Below, one piece after another: positions 11,768-23,353 of a stretch of DNA of 64,000 nucleotides. Position numbers and translations under genes: made by a program. The notes below the pieces were generated by a model. It was not told the origin of the DNA and did not search any database. It was given only the letters and a program-made list of their open reading frames with translations. Each line of letters opens with the position of its first letter. Position 1 is the stretch's first letter. The stretch comes from Plasmodium relictum (taxonomy: Eukaryota; Apicomplexa; Aconoidasida; Haemosporida; Plasmodiidae), in contig NC_041685.1 in the NCBI RefSeq assembly GCF_900005765.1, positions 1,054,001 to 1,118,000 of the forward strand. Direction: 5' to 3'.

Positions 11768-13938
11768 TGTACTTAAATCTATATTTTGATGCCTAACTTA
11801 AATAAAATAATATTAGCTCACTAAATTTAATTCAGAGCTAAAATAAAATATGTATTTTTTATTGCTCATATATAATACATTAATATTTATTAATTAAAAA
11901 TTAAAAAATTGAAACTCTTTTAGATCTAAATTATACTTCCTACTAATTAAAAAATATAATTTTTTGAAGTTATATATATTTTATTGTTACCTTAAAGTTT
12001 AATTTGGTAGTATTATTAAAAACAAATTTATTAAATTTTAGTTTGAATTTTATTAAACGTATTTAAAAAGAGTATAAAAGCATAAAAAACTGCTTCTCTT
12101 TATGTAAATATATATCATAAAGAAATTAAGATTATATAATTTTGTAATTATTTTTTTGTTTTTGACATATCGAAAACACATAGGAAGATAAAAATATTAT
12201 AAAACATTAATAAATTTTTATTTTAGTTTCATTAAAAACATTTTTTTGAAATACTGTCTATATATCATAAAACATAAGTTAAATGTTTTAAAATTCATGC
12301 TTGTACATATTCAAAAATGAAGAATGAATAATAAAATATACAAAGGTTTATGAAATACCCAAAATCTTAATCACTTAAACATGTATATATATTTATCATG
12401 AAACTTTTGGTTTGTGTTCACTTTCTGTAACAGAAAAAAATTTTATTAAATTATGCATATGTATTTAATAAAGTTAAGAAGTTAATGAAGTATGAAGAGC
12501 TTAAGACAATATGTTCCTACAGTAGAAAAACACAAAAAAATAAAAATTGCATAGTGTAATTTAAGATTAACTTTTTGCAATATAGTTAAGAATGCAAAAA
12601 AAAACAATTAAATATAAATAAAATTTTTTGATAATATCTTTATGATTTTTCATATGTGTTTTTCCTTTTTTCGGAAAAGAGTCATTTTAACATTATATTT
12701 AAAAGAAAAAATGAATATTTAAAGAGTTCCCCAAGAAGTATTAAGTGTTTTTGTGTAGTTAATAAGATTATATAATTTGTTTTTAAGAAAGATATGAAAT
12801 ATTTAATAATTAAAAAAAAAATGATATATGCACACACATTTTATAGATAATTTTTTTTTATATTTACAAAATAAAAAAAGGAAAATAATATGTTACACAC
12901 TATTTTTTTTTTTAAACGTATTCTATTATTACACTATACTCAGCTTATAGCCTACAGTTATATAATTTTTGCCTTTGCTTTCAATTCTTTATATAAATAT
13001 ATGTTTGAAGACAAATTATATATGTTATAATTCATTTCTTATAGCTTCAAAGAAAACATTCTATAAAAAATAAATAGGAAATATAAGAATATTATTTAAA
13101 AAAAATATCTGAAAAAAGCTTGGAAATTTTTCTTCGTTTTATTCTTTCTATTAGATATATGCATGCTAAATATAAACTTTTTTTTCTTTTTTTATTTGAA
13201 GTATTTAATTTAATTTTTCATTAAGTCTTATAATGAAAGTAAGATGTTAATTTTTATTAATAATTCTTAATAAAATCTTAAATTATGTGGGTATTATAGA
13301 TCAATTTTTTTTTTTTTATATATAAAAAAAAAGATGCAAAAAAAAACATTTAGAAAAAAGATAAAATTCTTATAATAAACAAATAATTGCTCGTTGTAAT
13401 AATTATATTTTGATTATTTATGTTATGATTAGTTAAATTCTTTAATATATACAATCATATTTTAATTTTAAAGTATCACTATATTAATAAAAATAAAAAG
13501 TGAAATATTACATGTAAATATGCAGTATGGTTAATATTCTATTTTTTTGATTGTAATTCAATATAAAATTGTTATTGAACTAATGTAAATTCTATATTTG
13601 GAAAATAAAAATATTCATTTTTTTATCTTTTATAGATAAATGAAATATATTACATGTCTTCCTAAAAAAGGAGATAGTAATATTAATTGAAACAATAAAA
13701 AATATTATTTTCTTAAGGATAATTGTATTCAGACATTTTTATGAATTTAAAAATTAGTAAATAGGAAATATTATTTTATTATATTATTTTCATTTTTACA
13801 AAAATGTATGCTTTATAGTATAATTTATTTAAAATTAAAATATTTCTGTTATATAAATAATAACTTATAGTAAAATAATTTTCTTTAAAAACTTATAAAA
13901 TACCTCATATTTTAACAAAAAGTAATATTTTGTTTACA
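11768..13938. other. Intergenic, 2.2 kb
   Basis: Holds the upstream region of the minus-strand coiled-coil gene and the 3' side of the NFU gene. There is a GCATGC-containing site near 13,161-13,168. No open frame of interest. Confidence 0.5.
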
Positions 13939-14662
13939 TTAAAGAATAACACCATTTTTTGACACATTTTTAATTTCCTTAATTTCAGATATGTAATATG
14001 TTAGCATATTTTTTATCATGTACTGTAGAGTCATTTCACTTTGTGAACATGTAACACAGGCTCCTTCTAACTGTACATAAACTATGCCTAAATAAAAAAG
14101 ATGCCACATTTTTAAACGTTTTTAGATGAAAAATCAAATAGTTCATATATTAATGTAAACCATAAAAATATAGAAAAAAAAGAAATAAAGATTTTATCAC
14201 AAATATATAAAAAAAAAATAAAAATTATATAATATTACCACTGTCAATATCAAAACATATAAATTTTATATCACCACCGTCATTTAAAATTATTGGACGA
14301 ACTCTTTTCTCTATTAGTAATTTTATGCTGCTGATTATTTCTATGATATCTTCATTTTCTTTATACTTTTTCTCATTTTTTATTTTTTGCAATATAGAAG
14401 TGATATTTTCAATATTAGATGAAGCACTCTCAGAGTTTTTTTGAAACAATTCAATGAAATTGTTTATTTCATTGATATGATTAATGTAATCTGAATTTTT
14501 TGAAGTGGAAAAAAATACAGGGCTTATTATTTTGTTTGAAGGATATTTATTTAGTATTTTTGCATAATTTGAGAAATGCACACTTTTTTTTTTATAAATG
14601 TTGAATTTTATTTTCCATTTGAAGCATAATCGCTTATTAGATATATTTTTAAAATGAATCAT
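13939..14662 (-). CDS. NFU-type iron-sulfur cluster carrier, mitochondrial type
   Basis: Two exons, 14239-14662 and 13939-14087, joined across a 151-base GT..AG intron in phase 1, give 190 aa. Splicing restores a complete NFU domain: RPIILNDGGDIKFICFDIDS continues into GIVYVQLEGACVTCSQSEMT. The CxxC pair (Cys152, Cys155) is the family's cluster-binding motif. NFU proteins hold or deliver 4Fe-4S clusters to apoproteins. The first 50 or so residues are basic with few acids and no clear signal peptide (MIHFKNISNKRLCFKWKIKF), which suggests mitochondrial import rather than the apicoplast route. Without the second exon the protein would lack its cysteines, so the splice is well supported. Confidence 0.9.
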
Positions 14663-14953
14663 GATTTAGTAGAACCCCCAAATGAAAATTTATCAATAAT
14701 TAGAGGTCTTGTAAGGTTAACGAAAATTTTTTTTTTTTTTTTATTTGCAAATTTAAAATATAAAAATTTTAATGTTAAAAAATTATAATTTACACAGAAA
14801 TAATTAAGTTTTTAAAATTTGTAGTTTAATAGTGTGAATATAAAAATTGATGAGAGCTCAAAGATTTTTTCGATAAAATATTTTAATATATTTTTAAATA
14901 AACATTATTATTTTTTTTTATACAAAAATTTTTTTTTTCATTAAAGAGCTGTA

Positions 14954-15154
14954 ATGTTTCCTTATAAGCCAAGCCAAATTGAATTGACTTCAAATGAATG
15001 GAAAAAAATGATTGGTGAAAGGATAAAAGAATTAAAAATAGAAAATAAAGTACCTAAAAAGGTAAAATATATTGATATGAAAAAAAAAATACAAAAAAAA
15101 GTTTATATAAAAAAAATTTATATGAATAAAATTCTATTAAAATTTTTTATGTAA
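14954..15154 (+). CDS. Small protein with CDC26-like N-terminus
   Basis: The ATG at 14954 opens MFPYKPSQIELTSNEWKK. This resembles the short conserved N-terminus of CDC26, the small anaphase-promoting-complex subunit (pattern M-hydrophobic-x-x-K-P-[ST]-x-hydrophobic-E-L). In other eukaryotes that segment threads through the TPR ring of APC6. Exon 1 probably ends at 15061 (AAG|GTAAAA). Unspliced, the frame continues to 15154 with low-quality Lys-rich sequence. A spliced alternative uses the acceptor ..AATGCAG at 15480 and reads in phase to a stop at 15609, overlapping the 3' end of the converging HBS1-like gene by 40 bases. The 15481-15540 segment has raised GC, which favours an exon. The 3' structure is unresolved and the family call is tentative. 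Confidence 0.42.
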   Translation: MFPYKPSQIELTSNEWKKMIGERIKELKIENKVPKKVKYIDMKKKIQKKVYIKKIYMNKILLKFFM

Positions 15155-15569
15155 TGTATTAAAAATAAATTGAGGTATTGAAAGGAATTTAAAAATGAAA
15201 AATTTATTAAATTATTAAAAATAAAAGAAAAACTTCGAAATAACTTAATATATTTATTTTTATTTTCTTTTCCTTAAATATACAAATTTGATTTTTTTAT
15301 ATACTATTTCGACAAAAAAAAAAAAAAAAAAGTGAATTTAAGTCATGCATATATAATAGTTAATGTTTTTTAAATTACATAAGTTATTTTTTTGTGTATA
15401 TTTTAAATACATTTTGATTCAATTTCTTAAAATTTTAATTTTAATTTTTTTTTTTAATATATCAATAAAAATTAATGCAGTGTTATGACGACGCAAAGAA
15501 GGGAAATAATGGAAACCTAATAACCTATAATGAAACTTGTAATTTTATGTTTATAAAGATGTTAAATAT

Positions 15570-17951
15570 TCATTCTCCACCTAATATTAAACCACTAGCA
15601 ACAATTTGATTTGATTCAGATAAAATAAAGCGCGATAAAGGAGAAATAGTAAAAGAAAGAAAATCATAGATATTAAAAAAATAATTATAAAAAGAAATAA
15701 AATAATTTAAGTCATTTCTGAATTTTTGAGCGCACATTAATGAATTATTATTAATTTCTATTTCTATAATACCGACATCATAGCTTCGTAGATACTTTTT
15801 ATTTTCAACTTTTTCATATAATATATTATTTTTTTTTTTATAATTTTCTGATTCACTAATTTCTGTTAAATTTTGGTTAGAGTTATTTAATTTATTATTT
15901 AATAAATCATTAGAATTGAAAGGGAATTTTTTATTTTTATAAACACAATATATATTTTTAATTGTTACACTATGTGAAAAATTTAAAGAATAAAGAAGGT
16001 ATTGTCGACCTATTATTACTGGAATTTGTATTTCATTCATTTTTATTAACACTACCACTTTGTTAGAAACAAAAATATTATCTATATTATATAACGTATA
16101 TTTTTCATTATTTTTGTTGTAATTATTTTTTGTTCCATCATTTACTAGAACGGAACCATTAATTATTTTGTTTTCACTAATTTTAAGAACAACATTTTCT
16201 ATAATATCGTTAGTTATAGTAATATTTTCATTAAATGAGCAAACGTTTGCAAGTTTTGATATCATTTGTATAGAATTTGTAAAATTATTTTCTTTTATGT
16301 TACATGCGCTATCAAAATTTTTAATATTTTCATTTAAATTTTGATTTTTTATTTTATCTGAAATGGCAGAATCAGGTAATTCCAATAAAAATTTTTTGAG
16401 CAAATCAAAATCTTTTGTTCTTGTTAAATAATAGGATAAGTCATCAATATTTACGTATTTGTAAAAGCAACTCTTTTCAATTTTTTTTATAGTAGTTTTT
16501 TCTTTAAGTGGTAGTATAGTATAATCGTTTTGAGTCTTTAAAATTCCACTTAATATTTTAATATTTGCTTTTATCAAATTATTTGATTCTGTAAAGTCTT
16601 GAATAACACCTATAAATGTATTATCTTTATTTATAGCTTTTTTAGCTGGATTTAATTGGCAACTTTTATCAAAATTATAAAAAACATTATTTGCAAACAG
16701 ATTATTATTTTTAATAAAATTATAATAAGAACTTAAATTTTGCTTTTTCTCATGTAAAATTTCTTCACATACTTTAAGCAAAAATAAATCTTTTTTTATA
16801 TTCATATATTTTATTTCATCATATAAGCTAAAATTACAATTGAATAGTGGTTTGTCACTTTTTTCAAATTTTACTATATTTTTATTTTTGTACGCTGAAA
16901 CAGGTACAAATATTAAATTTCTTTCAAATAGGGTACTGTAATTTTCCAAGCATTTTATATGTACATAAAAGTTATTATTAAAAAGAAATTCAAATATACC
17001 GTCATTTTGTTTGCATTCAAAAAAGGATTTTATTGTATTACATATATCTTCAAAAACTTTTATATCATAATCAAATAAATCTAATTTATTTACTACTATG
17101 ATAACATTAGAAATTCCTACTGATTTTAATATAGAAATATCTTTATATGTTTCATCGTTTTTTTTATTATAAATATTATTTGCATCAACTAGTAGTATTG
17201 CACAATCTGCAAAAAAGCTCCAGGAGTATAAGTTATTTACTAATTCATTGTGCCCTGGTGTATCAAAAATGTTAATTTTCCTAAAGCAAATAATATCATT
17301 ATGTATTTTTTTTTTTTTATAGAAATCTTCGAATATACCTTTATTAATGTAAATATTTTTATTTTCGTCCTTTTTTAAATTTTCCACATTCTTTTTATTG
17401 TGATTAATGTTTTTATCATTATGCTCATTGTTTAGTAAAATGCCATATGCTTGTTTTATGTCATTTTTCGTATAATATATAAAAAATTCTTTTCTTTTAT
17501 TAAAAAGAGTTATATTTCTTTCTCTTTCATCATCTTCTTCATCTAATATAAAAGTGTATTTGCAGCTTTCTTTAACCTTTTCATATTTTTTTATTGTTTG
17601 TTCACTTACGTAATTCAAATTATATAACAATGCTCCTATTAATGTAGATTTACCGGCATCAATATGTCCTAATACAAGGATATTTAATGTATTCAGCATT
17701 ATATACTTGTTCTCTTTACTATTTTTCAAAGTTAAATTAAGTTCTTCATTTTTTTTATTTACATTTTCTATCTTTTCTGCTTTCTTTATTATATTTTTTT
17801 TAGAATTATTATTATGTTTTATTTTTAAAGAGTTTACATTTTTTTCAATTTCAAATTCTGAGTAATATTGTTCATCATAGTTGTCATAATCTTCAAAATC
17901 ATCTTCATAATCATCATAAACTAAATTTTTAGATCTCTTTTTATTGCTCAT
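15570..17951 (-). CDS. HBS1/eRF3-like translational GTPase, 793 aa
   Basis: Single exon from ATG at 17951. All five G motifs are visible: G1 GHIDAGKS at residues 95-102, switch I region DEEDDERERNIT near 138-148, G3 DTPGH at 230-234, G4 NKLD at 288-291, and G5 SA at 352-353. The acidic N-terminal extension of about 85 residues and the LDE..ERERNIT form of switch I place it with HBS1/eRF3 rather than with the abundant EF-1alpha. HBS1 works with Pelota/Dom34 to rescue stalled ribosomes; eRF3 assists termination. A Lys/Asn-rich insertion of about 50 residues lies between switch I and G3, and others interrupt the two C-terminal beta-barrels. The C-terminus LSESNQIVASGLILGGE is typical of domain III. 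I favour HBS1-like; earlier annotation of such genes as EF-Tu is too loose. Confidence 0.85.
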   Translation of the reverse strand: MSNKKRSKNLVYDDYEDDFEDYDNYDEQYYSEFEIEKNVNSLKIKHNNNSKKNIIKKAEKIENVNKKNEELNLTLKNSKENKYIMLNTLNILVLGHIDAGKSTLIGALLYNLNYVSEQTIKKYEKVKESCKYTFILDEEDDERERNITLFNKRKEFFIYYTKNDIKQAYGILLNNEHNDKNINHNKKNVENLKKDENKNIYINKGIFEDFYKKKKIHNDIICFRKINIFDTPGHNELVNNLYSWSFFADCAILLVDANNIYNKKNDETYKDISILKSVGISNVIIVVNKLDLFDYDIKVFEDICNTIKSFFECKQNDGIFEFLFNNNFYVHIKCLENYSTLFERNLIFVPVSAYKNKNIVKFEKSDKPLFNCNFSLYDEIKYMNIKKDLFLLKVCEEILHEKKQNLSSYYNFIKNNNLFANNVFYNFDKSCQLNPAKKAINKDNTFIGVIQDFTESNNLIKANIKILSGILKTQNDYTILPLKEKTTIKKIEKSCFYKYVNIDDLSYYLTRTKDFDLLKKFLLELPDSAISDKIKNQNLNENIKNFDSACNIKENNFTNSIQMISKLANVCSFNENITITNDIIENVVLKISENKIINGSVLVNDGTKNNYNKNNEKYTLYNIDNIFVSNKVVVLIKMNEIQIPVIIGRQYLLYSLNFSHSVTIKNIYCVYKNKKFPFNSNDLLNNKLNNSNQNLTEISESENYKKKNNILYEKVENKKYLRSYDVGIIEIEINNNSLMCAQKFRNDLNYFISFYNYFFNIYDFLSFTISPLSRFILSESNQIVASGLILGGE

Positions 17952-18681
17952 TTTAAATTTAATTACACATATATATATATTTTTATTTTAATTTAATCAC
18001 ACGTTTTATTGTATTAATTTTAATGAAACTTATTTCTATCACATTTTCATTATTCATACTTTCATTCCAAAAGCAATAGAAAAAAAAAGAAAACAAATAT
18101 AAAAAAAAAAATTAATAAAAAAAAAAAAATCTAACATTTCTTACTAATATTATTACTTTTTTTTTATCAAATTATTTTTTATTACATAAATTCAAAATAT
18201 CATATTTTAACAGAATTTGATAGTAAAAATTTATAAGTAAAAGAAGGAAATATATTTTTCGAAAGTGTTAATATATATTTAAAAAAGGAGAGAAATGCAT
18301 ATAATTAAATGTACATATATTTCAGTTAAATAAAGAATTCATACTATGAAATTAATTTTTTTTTTCTTTGCTATATATATTTAAAAATATTAATTATAAT
18401 TGAAGACTTATTCAATAAAATAAAGAATGAAGGAATATGAAAGGATATTGAATAACGTATAACTTTTTGAAGAAATAAATATTTAAATTATTTTTTTGTG
18501 TTTGTGCATGTTAACTAAAGACATAAAGAAAAAATTAGTTTATAGTTAGTGGTAATATATATTTTTAATAGAATTTTTTGGAATAGTTATTTTTATTTTT
18601 TTAAACATATAAAATATTTTATCTGGACAAAAAAAAAAAATATATATATATATAGAAATAAGAGAACGTAAAATTTATACA
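17952..18681. other. Intergenic, divergent upstream region
   Basis: Spacer between the start of the minus-strand GTPase gene and the start of the decayed gene on the plus strand. Poly-A/T runs only; no gene seen. Confidence 0.5.
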
Positions 18682-20585
18682 ATGGAAAATTCAAATAATT
18701 ATAAAGGCATTTCATATGAAAAAAGTGCACAAGTAAATCAAATTAGTTGTAAGAGTTTATATTAATCATATTAGTGAAATTTTTTATATCGTTATTTCTA
18801 AGGAATAAAAGCTAAAACTATTAAAATATAAAAATATGTAATTAGAAACGAAAATAGTATTGTTTTTTTATTTTATATATATATAAATATAAATATTTTA
18901 TTATAAAAGAAATATAGGCATTGTTAAATAATTATTTCAAACAAATTATAAATGAAGTATTAAAGTTACAATATTTTATAAAGGAATAAAAAATAGAAGA
19001 TAAAAAATGTTTTATTTTTTAATTAATATGACAATTATTTTGTTTTTAATTCTAAGAATGAAAAAAACAAAAACATTGAAGATAAATTCAGAAATATTAA
19101 AATTATAGCATACTGAAAAGAGAAAGACACTATCCATAAAAAATATGAGAAATCAAAATGTTGTTTAAGATAATAATTACATATGATGACTTCATAAAAA
19201 ATAAGAAAATATAAAATATTATTTAAAATAAAGTTAGATTGTTTTTATTTTTTTTATTATTCAAAAAAAAACTATTTTAAGGAGATTAAATACTTATATA
19301 AAAAAAATAGCACTTTAGAAGATATTAGAGTTAAAAGGAAATATATTAAAATAGAGCAAGTATTATTATATAGAAGAATTTTTATTACTTTTTTTTTTTT
19401 TGGATAAGATAAAGAAAGTGTGAAAACCTATTAAATTACTTAAAGAAAAAAAAGAAATTTTAAAACACATTATATTAAAATTTTTTAGAGTGGAAATAGA
19501 AAAATAAACATTATTTAAAAAAATATATATAATTTTCAGAAAAAAAGAAGCGTATTTAATTGAAGTATATATATTAAATATTTCTATAAATTCTCCAAAA
19601 AAATAAGATAAATCTTATGATATTAAATATAAAAAAAATATAGAAAAAAAAAAAAAATTGGAAAATATTTTTTAACAATAAGAAAAATATATATAATTTG
19701 GAATATTTAGAAGAAAATAAGAAATTAAAAAAAAAATATTTCATTTATGCAAGTTATATTAGGAGGGTTGCTTGCTTAAAATATATAATGAATATAATTG
19801 CTGTACCTGTTTTATTATTAATGCATCAGTAGTAAAAGAGAATATTTCATTAAGAAAAAGATATGGAGCCTTTTAAATTTGTTGGGAATGAATATTCTAA
19901 AATTTATAAACGAGAATGATAACGGAAATACATTTGACGAAGAAATAATTTTATTAAATAATAGAAAAGATAAATTTCATGAAAATGAAATGTATATAAA
20001 AATATTAAAAAGAACAGACGAAAAAGAAAAGGAAAATATATTAATAGATTATTTAAAAAAAGTAGAGGTAAAAGAAAAAGGAAAGATTCTATATTTTAAT
20101 AAAAATTATAATAATAAAAACCTTGAAAATATATCTATTGAGAGGATAAATAAAAAAATAAAGCATATATATTTATATATGCCAACGAAGAAAAAAAAAG
20201 AAATGAGATATATGAAATTGCTAATAAAAAAAAAAAAATGTATTTATTATCATATAAATGAAAAAGATATATTTTTTAGTAAACTTATGGGAATGTTCTC
20301 TCAGGGTAAAAATGAGTCTTATTTCAAAGGTAAAATGGAATGGGGAAATAATTATTTTGAAAAATTAGATAAAAATTATTTTAAATATTTCATAATATGA
20401 AAAAAGAAGATTTAAACAAAATTAAAGAATGTATAAATAATTTTTTTTAAATTATTTGTCAAAATAAGAATGACTTTTTAATAAATAGACATCAAACTAT
20501 TGCACAAATTTTTTATAATTTTATTTCTGTACTTTTTGAATTCATTGAGAAAAATTTAGCTGAAAAAAAATATATTATTAAATAA
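18682..20585 (+). pseudogene. Decayed plus-strand gene, frames broken many times
   Basis: A plausible start, MENSNNYKGISYEKSAQ (18682), is followed by a donor-like GTAAAT. From about 19,260 onward, protein-like A-rich sequence continues in alternating frames interrupted by single stops. The longest intact part runs from about 19,828 to 20,400 and includes GNTFDEEIILLNNRKDKFHE. At 20,397 the frame shifts to MKKEDLNKIKECINN, meets an in-frame TAA at 20,448-20,450, and resumes in the same frame with NDFLINRHQTIAQIFYNF up to 20,585. The sequence between the breaks is too protein-like to be chance, so this is best read as a pseudogene of a once roughly 500-600 residue protein. Sequencing or assembly indels in homopolymers could explain some but not all breaks. 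No family recognised. Confidence 0.6.
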
Positions 20586-21514
20586 CCTCTAAATAAAAAT
20601 TAACAATATCATTATATTTTCAAACAACATTTTTGCTTATTTAAATAAAATTTCTGTAAAAGTAATAAAAAAAAAGGGAGTTTTAAAAACATTGTAACAT
20701 TTCAAAATATCGTTATAGTATGTCATTATAAGTAAATTATATGAAAACTATAATGTAGTATTTTTAGAGTAAATGAACATGCTTCATTTTCTCAAATTAT
20801 TTATTATTAAAATTTTTTTGTCGTATCAATCAATGTAAAAAAAAAAAAAAAGATTTAGTTGCTTTAAAACAATTTTTATTGTTATTATTTCTGTTTTATA
20901 TATATAAAAGAATTAAAAAAACATTAAGATATTTTTTACAATTGTTTTTTTTTTTTAATTATCTTTTTGTAGTTCGTCTTTTTGTTAAATTGTATTATTT
21001 TAATTTTTTCATTAATATTTATTTTTTTTTTTTTACTTTATAATAGTTGGTTTTTATTTAATTTTAATTTATTTTTGCTTTTATACTGATAATTTTTCTC
21101 TTTAATTTCAATTTTTTTTTTTTTTAAATAGCAAACTTAAATATTTAAAATTTTTTTTTTTTATGCATTTAGAAAATTTTAAATATAAAAATAGTTGCAG
21201 ATAATTTATAACATTTCATTTTTTATAATAAAAAATATAAAAATTTTATTAAAATTATTTGAATAAAGCTTTTTATTTTAACTTCTATAAATATTTATAT
21301 TAAATGTCATTTATGAAAATTAACAGTGTTAAAAGCAAATATTAAAAACGTAGTATGTTTTATAAAAAAATGAGTGTACATTACATTATGTAAAATTTAA
21401 AAAAAATATATTTTTTACTTATTGATATATTATATATTTAAATATTTTTTTAATTTGAATATATCTTTTTTTAAATGTTTTTTTTTTAATATTTATGAAA
21501 CTGAAAAAAGTAAT
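20586..21514. other. Intergenic, upstream of RRP1 gene
   Basis: Long poly-T and poly-A runs as usual for Plasmodium promoters; no coding signal. An in-frame extension upstream of the RRP1 ATG (from 21422) is hydrophobic and lacks an ATG, so it is not counted as coding. Confidence 0.5.
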
Positions 21515-23353
21515 ATGAAAAAATCAGAAATAGAATCATTGTTTGTTAAGTTATGCCATGTTGAAAAGGAAAGTAGGGATAGAGGAATAAATTTACTTTA
21601 TGATTACATAAGTAAAAATAAAAAAGTTCTTAATAAGCGTAAAATAACATATATTTGCAAAGGATTATTTTATTACTATTGGTTATGTTATTCTATTACT
21701 GAACAAAAAAAAGCGGCTTTGAAAATATGTAGATTAATACATATAATTGATAATAAAAAAAATGTTTTTGTATTTTTGCAATGCTTTTTAAATGTTATGT
21801 CAACAAAATATAATAATTTAGATATACATCGTTTAAATAAATTTTTATTTTTATTCCGAGTTTTTCAAGCTGAATTTTTAATGTTTTTGCATAATAACTC
21901 ATGGAATAGTAGTTATATTAAAAAATATAATAAAATAATTTTAAATAGTTTTGATGATACAAATGAGCTTTTTTATAATTATATAGACACTTTTTTTGAA
22001 GAATTTTTAGGTAATGAACATTTTTTAGAAACAAAAAAGGAAAAAATAAATTATGATACAAAACAATTTTTATTATTGGTAGACCCTTTCTTTAAAATTG
22101 TATGTGCAACAGAAAAGAAATATATAATTGACTTAATAAGAAATAAGATTTTTAATAAAATAGTAAAAATGGATATAAAGAAAAGTCTTTTAAAAAAGAA
22201 AATTAATAAATATTTACTGAAATGTAAACATAAATATGGGGTGAAAATTTTAAAAAATATGTACAATTTATCCATTTTTGCCAAAAAAAAAAATAAAATA
22301 AAAAATGAGATAAAAAATAAAGTTCCTATTTTTATTGAAAACTGTGCCAAACAGGCAGAAAAAAAAGAGTTAGCTAATGAAGAAAAAACTGACAGTGAAT
22401 TACCATATAAAAAAAGTGGAAAAATTAGAAATGACTGTCTTCTATATAATAAAAAGATGTTACATAAAAAAAAAAATAAAAAAAAATTGAAAGTATTAAA
22501 AGATATAAACATAAAAAATGAAGTTATTTGTGAAGATCAAGATAAAAAAAATATTTTAAAGAGAAAAAGTGGGATATGTTCTGAAAAAAGAAAAAAAAAA
22601 AAGACGAACATGAAAAACATAAAAGTTGGTGAAAAATTGACTTCTGACATAAGTTTGATAAAAAAATGCAAAAAGAATTTAAAAAAAAAAAAAAAAATGA
22701 ATACTATAGCAAATATATGTAAAAAAAAAAAAAATGAAATAGATAATAATAATATAAATAATTTAGATAAAAACAATAAAAAATGTTTTTCATATAGTAT
22801 TAATGAGAATAAAAAAAAGTCAAAATTAAAAATTTATGCTTTTAATGAACCAGCATTGAATGGAAAAAAAAAAGTTTTACAAGAAAATAATTTAATAAAA
22901 GAAGAAATAATGAAAATAAATGAGAAAAAATGTAATTTACAAGTTAAGAAAATACCATTAAGTAAAAATAAAACAAAAATACAAAACAAAAGTTCAGACC
23001 ATGCAATAAATGGTACAAGTAACACCTATGTAAAACCAAAAAAAAGTAAAATAATGAAATTGAAGGAAATAAAATTAAAAAAAGATAATGATAAAGAAAA
23101 AAAAAAAAGTAATATGGAGAATAAAATTGATAAAAATTTGCAAAATGAGATGTCAGAAAAAGGTAACAATAGTTTAGTTAAAAAAACAATTTTAAAAAAA
23201 GGAAAAACAAAATCCGTTGTAACAAAAAAGGTTCACTTCAATTTAAAAAAAAATACAATTGAATATATTCCGCGGAATAAAAAAAAAAGTGTTAATTCAT
23301 TTTTTTTTTTAGATAATTTTCGCAACTTAATGAATATCCCTTCATTTTTATAG
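21515..23353 (+). CDS. RRP1: Ribosomal RNA-processing protein RRP1/NOP52, 612 aa
   Basis: I start at the ATG at 21515 (MKKSEIESLFVKLCHVEKE); the frame is open upstream but without an ATG. The N-terminal 200 residues match the Nop52 domain: ESRDRGINLLYDYISKNKK, then a W-containing helix KGLFYYYWLCYS and helical segments predicted to form an alpha-solenoid. The remaining 400 residues are extremely Lys-rich and low-complexity, as in other RRP1 proteins. Near the end KKVHFNLKKNTIEYIPRNKK resembles the conserved basic motif at RRP1 C-termini. The protein acts in the nucleolus in 27S pre-rRNA processing for the 60S subunit. A-runs of up to 15 bases occur in the coding region, and the frame survives them. 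Confidence 0.82.
   Translation: MKKSEIESLFVKLCHVEKESRDRGINLLYDYISKNKKVLNKRKITYICKGLFYYYWLCYSITEQKKAALKICRLIHIIDNKKNVFVFLQCFLNVMSTKYNNLDIHRLNKFLFLFRVFQAEFLMFLHNNSWNSSYIKKYNKIILNSFDDTNELFYNYIDTFFEEFLGNEHFLETKKEKINYDTKQFLLLVDPFFKIVCATEKKYIIDLIRNKIFNKIVKMDIKKSLLKKKINKYLLKCKHKYGVKILKNMYNLSIFAKKKNKIKNEIKNKVPIFIENCAKQAEKKELANEEKTDSELPYKKSGKIRNDCLLYNKKMLHKKKNKKKLKVLKDINIKNEVICEDQDKKNILKRKSGICSEKRKKKKTNMKNIKVGEKLTSDISLIKKCKKNLKKKKKMNTIANICKKKKNEIDNNNINNLDKNNKKCFSYSINENKKKSKLKIYAFNEPALNGKKKVLQENNLIKEEIMKINEKKCNLQVKKIPLSKNKTKIQNKSSDHAINGTSNTYVKPKKSKIMKLKEIKLKKDNDKEKKKSNMENKIDKNLQNEMSEKGNNSLVKKTILKKGKTKSVVTKKVHFNLKKNTIEYIPRNKKKSVNSFFFLDNFRNLMNIPSFL

Noticed and set aside
22051-22512. 153-codon minus-strand open frame inside RRP1
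   Set aside because: Antisense shadow of Lys-rich coding DNA (poly-A read as poly-Phe). Other antisense frames at 22537, 22834, 36712, 37936 and 47936 were dropped for the same reason.
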